Counted from the stretch's first letter, positions 1-7,036 are shown. The stretch is DNA of 8,728 bases from a bacterium UBP3_UBA3054 (GCA_002366995.1 DFCM01000035.1:5125-13852), one strand, 5' to 3'. The notes: a model not told the origin generated them from the sequence alone. Made by a program: numbers and translations.

Positions 1-713
1 GGATAGTTCGTCACGGCGGCGTAGCTCGAGGCCTCGCACCGAAGCAGGCAGGCGGTCAGTTTCGGGTCCAGGTGCGACCTCTTCTGCAAGTCCTTTCTGA
101 TCTCCTCAAGGTCTCTTATCGTCCTGTAGGGGTCGCTTTCGGAATAAGAGTCGGCGTAAAGCGTGCGGGCCCAGTTCTCGCAGTAGATCTTCCTGTTGGC
201 CGGCAGTTCTCTGACCTTGTCCCAAAGCTCCCTGGCGGCCTCAGGGTCGCCGCTGTAATAGTGCTGCAGCCCCTCCAGGAAGAAGCGGAACTCCTCCGGC
301 ATGTCGGGCGGGAACTCCATAAGCTCCAAAGTAGGCTTTTCGGGCTGGTCGTAGAGGCCGTAGCGCGCCCAGTAGCGGCGGTAGTTGTAGTCGTCCCTGG
401 CGCGCGTGAAATCAAGGAAGGCGTTCTCGGCCCTGCGGTAGACTTCGACCAGCTCGGCCTGGCGGTCCTTTTTCAGCTGCGTGAAGGAGAGCGCCTGGGC
501 GAACTCCGTGTCGCCGGGCTGCCAGCCTGTCAAAGCTTCCGGAGGAAGTTTGTCGCTTCCGGAAAGCGCGACGATAGCGCTGTTGGTCGGCCAAGGGGGA
601 ACGGCGGAAAGGATCCGCGCCGCCTCGTCGGCGGACAAAAGAAACTCCTCGCCGAAAGCGGCAAGGGTAAAAGCGAGGCAGAACGCCAAATATAGCTGAC
701 CTTTTCTGACCAT
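1..713 (-). CDS. Exported TPR-like protein of unknown function, 3' part beyond the window
   Basis: An uninterrupted minus-strand frame starts at the ATG at 713-711 and runs off position 1, giving 237 visible residues. Residues 1-21 look like a Sec signal peptide: a basic start (MVRK), a hydrophobic core and a plausible A-F-G cleavage site before Glu22. Cys12 does not sit in a good lipobox, so a soluble periplasmic protein is more likely than a lipoprotein. The mature part is acidic and rich in aromatic residues. Around residues 143-188 there is a TPR-like helical repeat (FLEGLQHYYSGDPEAARELW, then a Trp-containing helix), which resembles exported TPR proteins annotated only as hypothetical. 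No catalytic motif is visible. The start is supported by a TATAAT box 8 bases upstream and the signal peptide directly after it. It is transcribed divergently from the M48 lipoprotein gene. The frame is confident; the function is unknown. Confidence 0.8.
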   Translation of the reverse strand, partial: MVRKGQLYLAFCLAFTLAAFGEEFLLSADEAARILSAVPPWPTNSAIVALSGSDKLPPEALTGWQPGDTEFAQALSFTQLKKDRQAELVEVYRRAENAFLDFTRARDDYNYRRYWARYGLYDQPEKPTLELMEFPPDMPEEFRFFLEGLQHYYSGDPEAARELWDKVRELPANRKIYCENWARTLYADSYSESDPYRTIRDLEEIRKDLQKRSHLDPKLTACLLRCEASSYAAVTNY

Positions 714-721
714 ACCCACTT

Positions 722-750
722 ATTATACAAATTCGGCTTGATTTTTGATA
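722..750 (-). promoter_or_regulatory. Promoter of the exported TPR-like gene
   Basis: Read on the minus strand, a perfect TATAAT (-10) lies at 727-722. An 18-base spacer separates it from a TTATCA (-35, 4 of 6 matches) near 751-746. The -10 ends only 8 bases before the ATG at 713, so transcription would begin at or within a base or two of the start codon. No Shine-Dalgarno sequence fits in the AAGTGGGT between them, which suggests a leaderless mRNA. The assignment rests on consensus matching only. Confidence 0.5.
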
Positions 751-765
751 AGATAAACCTATGAT
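738..765 (+). promoter_or_regulatory. Promoter of the M48-dus-GNAT operon
   Basis: TTGATT (738-743, 4 of 6 to the -35 consensus) and TATGAT (760-765, 5 of 6 to the -10 consensus) are separated by 16 bases. Transcription would start near 772, leaving a leader of about 19 bases that contains the AAGGAG ribosome binding site. The site overlaps the divergent promoter of the minus-strand gene, so the two could compete or be co-regulated. The prediction is from consensus only. Confidence 0.45.
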
Positions 766-778
766 CAAACCAATAAGC

Positions 779-784
779 AAGGAG
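779..784 (+). promoter_or_regulatory. Ribosome binding site fixing the M48 lipoprotein start
   Basis: AAGGAG lies 6 bases before the ATG at 791. An in-frame ATG at 761 would add ten residues ahead of the signal peptide. It has no ribosome binding site and would overlap the predicted -10 box. The 791 start puts the basic MRK directly before the hydrophobic core, as expected for a lipoprotein. Confidence 0.75.
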
Positions 785-790
785 TCTTGT

Positions 791-1573
791 ATGCGTAAAT
801 TTTCCTATCTTTCGCTCGCGATAATCGCGATCTTTCTGCAAGCCTGCTACACCGTTCCGGTCACCGGACGCTCAGCTTTCATCATGACTAGCGTCGAGCA
901 GGAGAAAGCTCTCGGCCTGGAAGCCTACAATGTTTACAAGACCAACAGCGTCGTCCTTACCGACTACGCGATCAACAACCGCGTCAAAACGATCGGCCAG
1001 CGCATCGCGAAAATAGCGGAGCAGGACACTCCGGGCATGGAATGGGATTGGGAATTCACCGTCTTCAATGACAGCGAGACCGCCAACGCCTGGTGCCTGC
1101 CGGGCGGCAAGGTCGCCGTCTACACCGGCATCCTCCCCTACGCCAAGAACGACGCGCAGCTCGCCACCGTCATGGCGCACGAGATCGGGCACGCGGTCGC
1201 CCGCCACGGCGTTGAAAGGATGGGCACCGAAACGATGGTCTCCGCGGTGGGAAGCATAATCGGCAGCAGCGTATCCGAAGCGAACGCCGACGCGGTGCTC
1301 GCGGCCTACGGTGTTGGAAGCAGCCTTTTCGTCACGCTCCCCTTCAGCCGCGACGACGAATACGAAGCGGACCAGATCGGCATGAACTTCATGGCCAGGG
1401 CCGGCTACGATCCCAACGAAGCGATCAAGTTCTGGGAAAACTTCATGGCCGCCGGCGGGTCAAGCGTTCCGGAAATGCTCAGTACGCACCCCTCGGACGC
1501 CAACCGCATAGCCAAGCTTAAAACCTACCTCCCCGCCAACGAGGAACTCTACAAGAAGGCGACTGGCAAATAG
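791..1573 (+). CDS. M48-family zinc metalloprotease lipoprotein (LoiP/BepA-like)
   Basis: This 260-residue protein is a predicted periplasmic, membrane-anchored zinc endopeptidase. The signal peptide (residues 1-18) ends in the lipobox LQAC with Cys19 as the lipidated residue. The M48 catalytic motif HEIGH is at 130-134 (zinc ligands His130 and His134, general base Glu131). The ExxxD motif is EYEAD at 190-194, with Glu190 as the third zinc ligand. The HP of STHPSDANRI (His233) matches the conserved C-terminal histidine that acts as a regulatory switch in E. coli BepA. There is no C-terminal TPR domain, so the architecture is closer to LoiP (YggG) than to BepA. Known relatives degrade or quality-control outer-membrane proteins; that role here is inference. 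The stop codon shares one base with the GTG start of the next gene, so the two are probably co-transcribed. Confidence 0.92.
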   Translation: MRKFSYLSLAIIAIFLQACYTVPVTGRSAFIMTSVEQEKALGLEAYNVYKTNSVVLTDYAINNRVKTIGQRIAKIAEQDTPGMEWDWEFTVFNDSETANAWCLPGGKVAVYTGILPYAKNDAQLATVMAHEIGHAVARHGVERMGTETMVSAVGSIIGSSVSEANADAVLAAYGVGSSLFVTLPFSRDDEYEADQIGMNFMARAGYDPNEAIKFWENFMAAGGSSVPEMLSTHPSDANRIAKLKTYLPANEELYKKATGK

Positions 1574-2571
1574 TGCTTCGTGATCTCAAAATAGGGGGGC
1601 TTTCCTTTTCTCCTCCTATCGCGCTGGCGCCCATGGCGGGCTACAGCGATTATCCCATGCGCTGCATAGTCAGGGAACTGGGAGGCTGCGGGCTTTTCTA
1701 CACCGAGCTCATCAGCTGCCATTCCGTCATCCACGCGCATGAGAAGACCAGAGCGCTTTTAAAAAGCGACAGAAACGAGTATCCGCTCGTGGTCCAGCTC
1801 TTCGGCTCGCACCTCGAATATATGCCCGCGGCCGCTTCCGAAATGGAAGCGTTGGGCGCGGGATTGATCGACATCAACATGGGCTGCCCGGTCTCGAAAG
1901 TCGTGAAAACGGGAGGCGGCGCGGTCCTGATGAAAGAGCCCGAGACCGCCGCCAAAATAGTGAAGGTGGTGAGGAACGCCATCTCTATCCCCCTGACTGT
2001 GAAGATCAGGATCGGCTGGGACTCCAATTCCATCAACGGACCAGACTTCGCTGCCAGAATGGTCGATTCCGGCGCGCAGTGCGTGGCGGTGCATGGGCGG
2101 ACGCGCGCCCAGGGCTACGCCGGGAAAGCCGACTGGAACGAGATCGCCAAGGTCGTGAAGGCTGTCAAAAAAGCGGATTCGTCCGTTCCCGTCATCGCCA
2201 ACGGCGACATCGTCGATCCCCTTAGCGCGGAAAAGATCATAGAAACGACGGGCTGCGACGGCATCATGATAGGCAGGGCCGCCATGGGCGCGCCCTGGCT
2301 CTTCAGAAGAGTGGCGCGCTACCTCAAAGACAAGACTCTCATAGACGATCCCTCCTACCCCGAGAAGGGGCGCCTCGCCTTAAGGCACCTCGAGCTCCTG
2401 AAGGAGACTTACGGGGAAAAAGGCGCCTCGCTGCACATCCGCCGCATCGCCTGCGCTTACGGGCGCGGGAAACTGGGCGTAGCGGAGTTCAGGCGCAGGA
2501 TAGTCGGCGTAACTTCCACCGAGGAAGCAAAGCTCGTCATAAAAGATTTTTTCGGAGAAGACCATGAGTGA
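1573..2571 (+). CDS. dusB: tRNA-dihydrouridine synthase (DusB type)
   Basis: This 332-residue FMN-dependent enzyme reduces specific uridines in the tRNA D-loop to dihydrouridine with NAD(P)H. The TIM-barrel signatures appear in order: APMAGYSDYPMR (19-30, FMN phosphate-side loop), DINMGCPVSKV (100-110, catalytic Cys105), the LTVKIRIGWD strand (141-150), VHGRTRAQGYAGKADW (173-188), VIANGDI (207-213) and DGIMIGRAAMGAPWLFR (229-245). The GRAAMGAPWLF form and the length fit DusB better than DusA or DusC, but the subfamily is not certain. The start is the GTG at 1573, which shares its G with the TAG stop of the M48 gene. AGAAGG at 1554-1559 is a distant ribosome binding site, and no other start keeps the first barrel strand intact. 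The 3' end overlaps the GNAT gene by 8 bases. Confidence 0.93.
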   Translation: MLRDLKIGGLSFSPPIALAPMAGYSDYPMRCIVRELGGCGLFYTELISCHSVIHAHEKTRALLKSDRNEYPLVVQLFGSHLEYMPAAASEMEALGAGLIDINMGCPVSKVVKTGGGAVLMKEPETAAKIVKVVRNAISIPLTVKIRIGWDSNSINGPDFAARMVDSGAQCVAVHGRTRAQGYAGKADWNEIAKVVKAVKKADSSVPVIANGDIVDPLSAEKIIETTGCDGIMIGRAAMGAPWLFRRVARYLKDKTLIDDPSYPEKGRLALRHLELLKETYGEKGASLHIRRIACAYGRGKLGVAEFRRRIVGVTSTEEAKLVIKDFFGEDHE

Positions 2572-3055
2572 AGTGACCTTAGAAAAAGCCACAGATATCA
2601 AAGCGATGGCCAAGCTGGCGGAAAGCATCTGGCTTGAGCATTGGCTGCCGAAACTTCCGGCCGGCCAGACGGAGCACATGATCAAAAAGTTCCAGTCCGA
2701 AGAGGCGATGAAACACCAGATCGCCCATGAGAACTACGCCTACTTCTACATCAGGGACGGCGAAAAGACCGTAGGCTACACCGCCCTGGCCCTAAGGGAC
2801 GACCATCTCTTTCTGTCCAAGCTTTACATGATAAAGGAATTCCGCAACCAGGGCTTCGGCAGGAAAGCCTTCGAAAAGATCAAAGATTATGCCCGCGCAA
2901 ACGGCAAGGACAAAGTCGTGCTCACCGTCAAGAAGACCAACGCCCCCACCATCGCGGCTTACAAAAACTGGGGATTTTCGATCACCGACGCGATCGTCAC
3001 AGATATTGGGAACGGCTACGTTATGGACGATTACGTCATGACTTATGTCCTCTGA
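2564..3055 (+). CDS. GNAT-family N-acetyltransferase
   Basis: This is a 163-residue acetyl-CoA-dependent acetyltransferase of unknown substrate. Motif A, the acetyl-CoA pyrophosphate loop, is RNQGFG at 94-99 and follows the strand LFLSKLYMI (82-90). The strand VVLTVKKTN (118-126) and the helix TIAAYKNWGF (129-138) are the usual C-terminal part of the fold, where an N-acylated residue and a Tyr (here Tyr133) are common. The N-terminal half, with WLEHW at 23-27, resembles small GNATs that act on amines or peptide termini, but I cannot assign a substrate. The ATG overlaps the dus stop by 8 bases, and GGAG at 2554-2557 gives a 6-base spacing. It is the last gene before the promoter of the waaA operon. 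Confidence 0.88.
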   Translation: MSEVTLEKATDIKAMAKLAESIWLEHWLPKLPAGQTEHMIKKFQSEEAMKHQIAHENYAYFYIRDGEKTVGYTALALRDDHLFLSKLYMIKEFRNQGFGRKAFEKIKDYARANGKDKVVLTVKKTNAPTIAAYKNWGFSITDAIVTDIGNGYVMDDYVMTYVL

Positions 3056-3064
3056 CTCCGGCTT

Positions 3065-3073
3065 TGGTATAAT
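3065..3073 (+). promoter_or_regulatory. Extended -10 promoter of waaA, probably leaderless
   Basis: TGGTATAAT is a perfect extended -10 element (TGn followed by TATAAT at 3068-3073). The waaA ATG at 3081 follows after 7 bases, so transcription should start at or next to the start codon. There is no Shine-Dalgarno sequence between them (AACCTAA). No good -35 box is present at the expected spacing; TTATGT at 3043-3048, with a 19-base spacer, is weak. Extended -10 promoters often do without one. Readthrough from the GNAT gene could still supply a leadered transcript. Confidence 0.55.
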
Positions 3074-3080
3074 AACCTAA

Positions 3081-4385
3081 ATGTCCTATTACAGTAAGTT
3101 ATACAACCTGGTCCTGCTTCCCACGGTAGTGGTGGCCAGCCCTATCTGGCTGCCGGTGCTTTTGTCGAAGAAAAAGCACAGGGTGAATTTCTGGCAGCGC
3201 TTGGGCTTCCTGACCAAGGAACAGAAGCGGCGCCTCCCCGACAAGCCGAGGATCTGGTTCCACGCGGTCTCCGTCGGCGAGTTCAACCTGACGCTGACGC
3301 TGCTGAACGTCCTCAGACCCATGCTGAAGGACAAGTACGGCTTCGTCGTCTCCGTCACGACCGCCACGGGCTACGAGATCGCCCAGAAGAAGCTGCCGCC
3401 CGAGGACGGGCTCATCTACTTCCCGGCGGAATTCTACTTCTCGATGGAACACGTCATAAAAGTCGTGAACCCGGTGGCGGCCGTCATCATGGAGACCGAG
3501 ATCTGGCCGAACTTCATCTGGGGTCTGAAAAAGCGCAACATTCCCATTCTTTTGGCCAACGGCAGGCTCAGCGACAATTCCTTCCACGGCTACGGCAGGA
3601 TCAAGCTTTTCGTCAGGGACGTGCTTAGGAACATCGACCGCTGCATGATGCAGACGCCGGGCGACGCCAGACGCTTGCTGAGACTGGGCGCGAGGGCCGA
3701 AACGGTCAGCTGCGACGGCAACATCAAGTTCGACTCGGTGGCGGCCTACGAGCCCGCCCCCCGCGACAAGGCCCTCATCGAGGAACTGGGCATGCCGGAG
3801 AATTTCGAGATCCTCCTCGGCGCCGCTCTTGAGAAATCCGGGCGCGAGGACGGCATGATACTTGACGTCTTCTCGCTCATAAGAAGGGAGCACAAGGAAC
3901 TCGGCCTCATCATGGTGCCCCGCCATCCGGAGCGCGGCGCCGCAATGGCCGAGGAAGTCAAAAAGCGAGGCCTCATTCCGAGACGGCGCTCGCTGGGAGA
4001 AAAATTTACCGACCCCGGAAAGGAAGTCTTCATCGTCGACACCATCGGCGAACTGAAGCGCTTCTACACGCTTTGCTCCATCGCCTACGTAGGGAAATCG
4101 ATGTTCTCTCCCGGCGGCGGGCAGAATATGCTGGAACCGGTCGCCTTGGGCCGCCCGACGCTTTACGGCCCGCACACGAGGAACTTCAGGGGCATCGCGG
4201 ACGTTTTAGCCCAGCGCGGCGGCTCCGAGATCGCCCAGGACGCTTGGCAGCTCAAAGAGAAAGTCTGCGAGATCCTAAGCGACCACAAGCGCGCTTTCGA
4301 CCTCGTGCAGCGTGGCCAGGCCTACATAAGGACCCAGCAGGGAGTAACCGCAAGGATCGCTGATGAGATTGTCAACATGCTTTAG
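3081..4385 (+). CDS. waaA: 3-deoxy-D-manno-octulosonic acid (Kdo) transferase, GT30 family
   Basis: This 434-residue inner-membrane glycosyltransferase adds Kdo from CMP-Kdo to lipid IVA, the first step of LPS core assembly. It has a hydrophobic N-terminal anchor at about residues 8-28 (YNLVLLPTVVVASPIWLPVL). The acceptor-side motif WFHAVSVGE (59-67) carries the predicted catalytic base Glu67. It is followed by IMETEIWPN (136-144), LLANGRLS (157-164), GNIKFD (213-218) and VPRHPER (279-285). The donor-site signature GGGQNMLEP (345-353) precedes YGPHTRNF (362-369). Two positions differ from the E. coli enzyme: the loop that reads STHEGEE there is AALEKSGRED here (248-257), and GGHN is GGQN. The length matches the family. 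The number of Kdo residues added cannot be read from the sequence. The 3' end overlaps rnd by 23 bases. Confidence 0.94.
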   Translation: MSYYSKLYNLVLLPTVVVASPIWLPVLLSKKKHRVNFWQRLGFLTKEQKRRLPDKPRIWFHAVSVGEFNLTLTLLNVLRPMLKDKYGFVVSVTTATGYEIAQKKLPPEDGLIYFPAEFYFSMEHVIKVVNPVAAVIMETEIWPNFIWGLKKRNIPILLANGRLSDNSFHGYGRIKLFVRDVLRNIDRCMMQTPGDARRLLRLGARAETVSCDGNIKFDSVAAYEPAPRDKALIEELGMPENFEILLGAALEKSGREDGMILDVFSLIRREHKELGLIMVPRHPERGAAMAEEVKKRGLIPRRRSLGEKFTDPGKEVFIVDTIGELKRFYTLCSIAYVGKSMFSPGGGQNMLEPVALGRPTLYGPHTRNFRGIADVLAQRGGSEIAQDAWQLKEKVCEILSDHKRAFDLVQRGQAYIRTQQGVTARIADEIVNML

Positions 4386-5607
4386 AGTGATAAGCTCGGC
4401 GGCGAGGGAAAACCTAAACTCCTTCCGCGCTTTTGTAGCTGGCCTGAGAGGCCGCTCTTTCACTCCGGAACACGATTTCATATACGTCAGATCTTTGGAA
4501 GATTGGCAGAAAGCCTACGCTCTGCTGAAAGAAAACAGTTCCATCGCGGTCGACCTTGAGGCCAACAGCCTGCACTATTATCCGGAATCCATCTGCCTCA
4601 TCCAGATCGGCTGCCCGGGCTACAACTTCATAGTCGATCCCGAGGCCGTGGGCGACGGAGAGCTTCTAAGGGACCTCTTCGGCGACGAAAGGATCGAGAA
4701 GATCTTTCACTCCTGCGACTACGACATGCGCTCTCTTTACAGGGACTATCACGCGGAAGTGAAAAACATCTTCGACACCGCCCTCGCCGCCCAGTTCCTC
4801 GGCTCCACGCACACGGGGCTCGGCGCGGTCATAAAGGAATACCTTGGCATTGACATCGTAAAGGACAAGAAGCTCCAGCAGATGAACTGGGGCGAGCGTC
4901 CTTTGCCAGACGAAGCGCTGCGCTACGCTGTCAACGACATCGCCTACCTAACCAAGCTCGCGAAGCGCCAGAAGGCTCTCCTTAAAAAGCGGGGCCGCCT
5001 CGATTGGGTCACGGAAGAATCGGAGCGCATGGCTAGAATGCGCTTCAAGGAACCGCTGCCGGACGCCACGGCCTTCTCGATCATAAAAGGCTGGCACGCC
5101 CTCTCCCCCAGGGAGCTGGCGATCTTCCGCGCGATCTTCCAGATGCGGGAAAGAATAGCGCTGCGCCGCCACAGGCCGCCTTTCAAGGTCTTAGGCTCGC
5201 AGACTATGTTCCATCTCGCCAGGAACCCAAGATGCGATCTGACGAAGGTCGCGGGCCTCGGCCCCTTCTTTCTGCGCCACCACGGCTCCGAACTGAGGGA
5301 AACGCTGAGAGCGGCCGAAAAGCTCCCGCCTCTCGTGATGGTGGAGTTCAAAAAGGAGCTGCCGGTTTGGCGGCGCTCCTCCATGGAGAGAATGGGAAAA
5401 CTGAAAGACTGGCGCGTCAGGAAAGGATCCGAGCTCGGCCTCGAGCCCTCCCTGATCTGGCCCTCCTCCGCCCTTGAAAGACTCTCCCTTTATCCGGAGA
5501 AAAGGAAAGCCGAATTCAAAGAGCCCCAGGAGGACACCAGGGACTGGCAGAGAGCGGCTTTTTCCGAAGAACTTGAAAATCTCCCCGTTTGGGGCAGGAA
5601 AAGATAA
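4363..5607 (+). CDS. rnd: Ribonuclease D (DEDDy 3'-5' exoribonuclease with HRDC region)
   Basis: This 414-residue 3'-5' exoribonuclease trims 3' ends of tRNA precursors and other small RNAs. The DEDDy residues are visible: Exo I in IAVDLEANSL (Asp64, Glu66), Exo II in HSCDYDMRSL (Asp121), and Exo III in YAVNDIAYL (Tyr188, Asp192). The family stretch NWGERPLPDEALRYA precedes Exo III. A first HRDC domain spans about 248-320 (MRERIALRRHRPPFKVLG, then the helix-hairpin VAGLGPFF). A second HRDC-like segment lies near 343-375 (RVRKGSELGLEPSLIWP), as in E. coli RNase D. About 40 residues precede the nuclease fold, slightly more than usual. The ATG at 4363 is chosen because AAGGA (4352-4356) sits 6 bases upstream; a GTG at 4387 is an alternative. 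It overlaps waaA and abuts the phosphatase gene. Confidence 0.92.
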   Translation: MRLSTCFRVISSAARENLNSFRAFVAGLRGRSFTPEHDFIYVRSLEDWQKAYALLKENSSIAVDLEANSLHYYPESICLIQIGCPGYNFIVDPEAVGDGELLRDLFGDERIEKIFHSCDYDMRSLYRDYHAEVKNIFDTALAAQFLGSTHTGLGAVIKEYLGIDIVKDKKLQQMNWGERPLPDEALRYAVNDIAYLTKLAKRQKALLKKRGRLDWVTEESERMARMRFKEPLPDATAFSIIKGWHALSPRELAIFRAIFQMRERIALRRHRPPFKVLGSQTMFHLARNPRCDLTKVAGLGPFFLRHHGSELRETLRAAEKLPPLVMVEFKKELPVWRRSSMERMGKLKDWRVRKGSELGLEPSLIWPSSALERLSLYPEKRKAEFKEPQEDTRDWQRAAFSEELENLPVWGRKR

Positions 5608-6462
5608 ATGCGTTTCACGAAATTCATAACCGACGTTTACCGCTACTTCAAGAAGATCCGCCTTGCCGCGAAAAAGCTCGACCAGGCGGAAGAGGCCGCG
5701 GAAAGACTCAAAGGCGAACTTAGCATCGCCTCCGACATCCAGCGCGGCCTTCTCCCGAAGCTCGACAAGGTGAACGAAAACGAGCCGAGGATCGAGACGG
5801 CGGGCATCCTTTGCCCCGCCCAGTCAGTGGGCGGCGACCTTTACAACGTCTTCTTCGTCGACAGAAGCCACCTCTGCATCTGCATGGGCGACGTCTCCGG
5901 CAAAGGCATTTCCGCGGCCCTCTACATGGCGGTCGTGCAGACGCTCTTGAGATCGGTGGCGCGCTACAACGCCTCCCCCGCCGCCATCTTGGACCACATC
6001 AACAAGGACCGCTCCGCCAACAACGAGAGCTGCATGTTCGTTACGCTCTTTTGCGCCGTCATCAACCTGCGCAGCGGCACCATGGCCTACTGCAACGGCG
6101 GCCACAACCCGCCCGTCATCATGAAAGAGGACGGCAGCGCGGAATTCCTGCGCTCCGACAACGGCTCTTTGGTCGGCATGAGCTCCGAATTAAGTTACCA
6201 CGACGACTACATCGTATTAAAGCCTAAGGACACCATCTTCCTCTACACCGACGGCGTCACGGAAGCCTTCAGCGCGGAAGGAAAGATGTACGGCGACGAA
6301 AGGCTCCACTCCTTCCTGCAGAACAAAGATCATCTTAGCTGCCAGGGCATCATCGACGAAGTCTGGAACGACGTCGAAACTTTCGCCAAGGACGCTCCGC
6401 AGTCCGACGACATCACCATGCTAACCGTCCGCTATTTGGGAAACGAAATCAAAGATGCCTAG
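5608..6462 (+). CDS. SpoIIE/RsbU-type PP2C serine/threonine phosphatase
   Basis: This 284-residue, cytosolic, metal-dependent phosphatase belongs to the class that dephosphorylates STAS-domain anti-sigma-factor antagonists. Residues 15-45 are a charged helix, probably a coiled coil, ending in IASDIQRGLLP, the usual linker before the catalytic domain. Metal-binding motifs are VGGDLYN (74-80, Asp77), MGDVSGKGISAALYM (93-107, Asp95), FLYTDGVTEAF (211-221, Asp215) and QSDDITML (265-272, Asp267/268). There is no PAS, GAF, HAMP, receiver or membrane segment, so any input must come through the short helix or a partner. No STAS, anti-sigma kinase or sigma factor gene is present in the window, so the substrate is unknown. 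The ATG directly follows the rnd stop, and AGGA at 5596-5599 is its ribosome binding site. The stop overlaps rsmD by 8 bases. Confidence 0.92.
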   Translation: MRFTKFITDVYRYFKKIRLAAKKLDQAEEAAERLKGELSIASDIQRGLLPKLDKVNENEPRIETAGILCPAQSVGGDLYNVFFVDRSHLCICMGDVSGKGISAALYMAVVQTLLRSVARYNASPAAILDHINKDRSANNESCMFVTLFCAVINLRSGTMAYCNGGHNPPVIMKEDGSAEFLRSDNGSLVGMSSELSYHDDYIVLKPKDTIFLYTDGVTEAFSAEGKMYGDERLHSFLQNKDHLSCQGIIDEVWNDVETFAKDAPQSDDITMLTVRYLGNEIKDA

Positions 6463-7036
6463 AATCATCACGGGACTATACAAGGGAAAACTCCTGGAAA
6501 CGCCGGAAGGCCGCGAAGTAAGGCCGACTTCCGACCGCGTCAGGACTTCCGTCTTCAACATCCTTCATTCCTGGCTGCCCGGGAAGAAGGTCCTCGACCT
6601 CTACTCCGGCTGCGGCGCCATAGGGCTTGAGTGCCTCTCCCGCGGCGCAAAAAGCGCCGTGATGGTGGAACGCGCTCCGGAAGCGCTCCGCTGCCTAACC
6701 GGCAACGTCAAGCGCTTCGGCGCCGAAGACAAAGCGACCATTTGGAGAGCCGACGTCTGGGACGTCCTTAAAAACGCGACCGGCTACCCGGTTGACCTCA
6801 TCTACGCCGATCCGCCGTACCGCGAAGCTGACATCGAGAAATTATTGGAGGCCATCGACGGCTCCTCTTTCGCGAACGATGACACGATTGTTATAATAGA
6901 ACACGACGAAACTCAAAAATGCGCCAAAGACGACGAATTCGCCACGTGGCGCTGCTACCGTTCGATAAGCTACGGCAAAGCCCAGGTCAGCTTTTTCGGA
7001 CGCATAGGCTCATTCAAGAGCGAGGAGGAAGAATGA
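6455..7036 (+). CDS. rsmD: 16S rRNA (guanine966-N2)-methyltransferase
   Basis: This 193-residue SAM-dependent enzyme methylates N2 of G966 of 16S rRNA (E. coli numbering) during small-subunit assembly. The family N-terminus is RIITGLYKGKLL (3-14), followed by RPTSDRVRTSVFNIL (23-37), which holds the conserved RP(T)(S/D)RVR signature. SAM motif I is VLDLYSGCGAIGLECLSRG (46-64). Glu72 in VMVER is the acidic residue expected to hold the ribose. Catalytic motif IV is DPPY at 119-122. The length matches the family. The start overlaps the phosphatase stop by 8 bases and has no good ribosome binding site, so translation is probably coupled. The TGA stop overlaps the ATG of coaD by 4 bases. The rsmD-coaD pairing is common across bacteria and supports both calls. 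Confidence 0.94.
   Translation: MPRIITGLYKGKLLETPEGREVRPTSDRVRTSVFNILHSWLPGKKVLDLYSGCGAIGLECLSRGAKSAVMVERAPEALRCLTGNVKRFGAEDKATIWRADVWDVLKNATGYPVDLIYADPPYREADIEKLLEAIDGSSFANDDTIVIIEHDETQKCAKDDEFATWRCYRSISYGKAQVSFFGRIGSFKSEEEE
7022..7028 (+). promoter_or_regulatory. Ribosome binding site fixing the coaD start
   Basis: GAGGAGG lies inside the last codons of rsmD, 4 bases before the ATG at 7033. The same frame is open from an ATG at 6919. That earlier start would add 38 residues unlike any CoaD N-terminus and overlap rsmD by 118 bases. The strong site at 7022-7028 decides for 7033. Confidence 0.85.

Noticed and set aside
72..695. Plus-strand open frame of 207 codons opposite the exported TPR-like gene
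   Set aside because: It is antisense to a frame that has a signal peptide, a TPR-like repeat and a good promoter. Its own translation has no recognisable domain and an arginine/valine-rich composition typical of GC-rich antisense frames.
761..790. Upstream ATG at 761 as the start of the M48 lipoprotein
   Set aside because: It has no ribosome binding site, overlaps the predicted -10 box and would put ten polar residues before the lipoprotein signal peptide.
3099..4175. Minus-strand open frame of 358 codons inside waaA
   Set aside because: It lies entirely antisense to waaA, whose motifs are clear. The translation is rich in Arg, Asp, Val and His with no domain, as expected of a shadow frame in GC-rich DNA.
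6919..7032. Longer coaD start at 6919
   Set aside because: It would add 38 residues with no CoaD similarity and overlap rsmD by 118 bases. The ATG at 7033 has a GAGGAGG ribosome binding site and the family-typical N-terminus.
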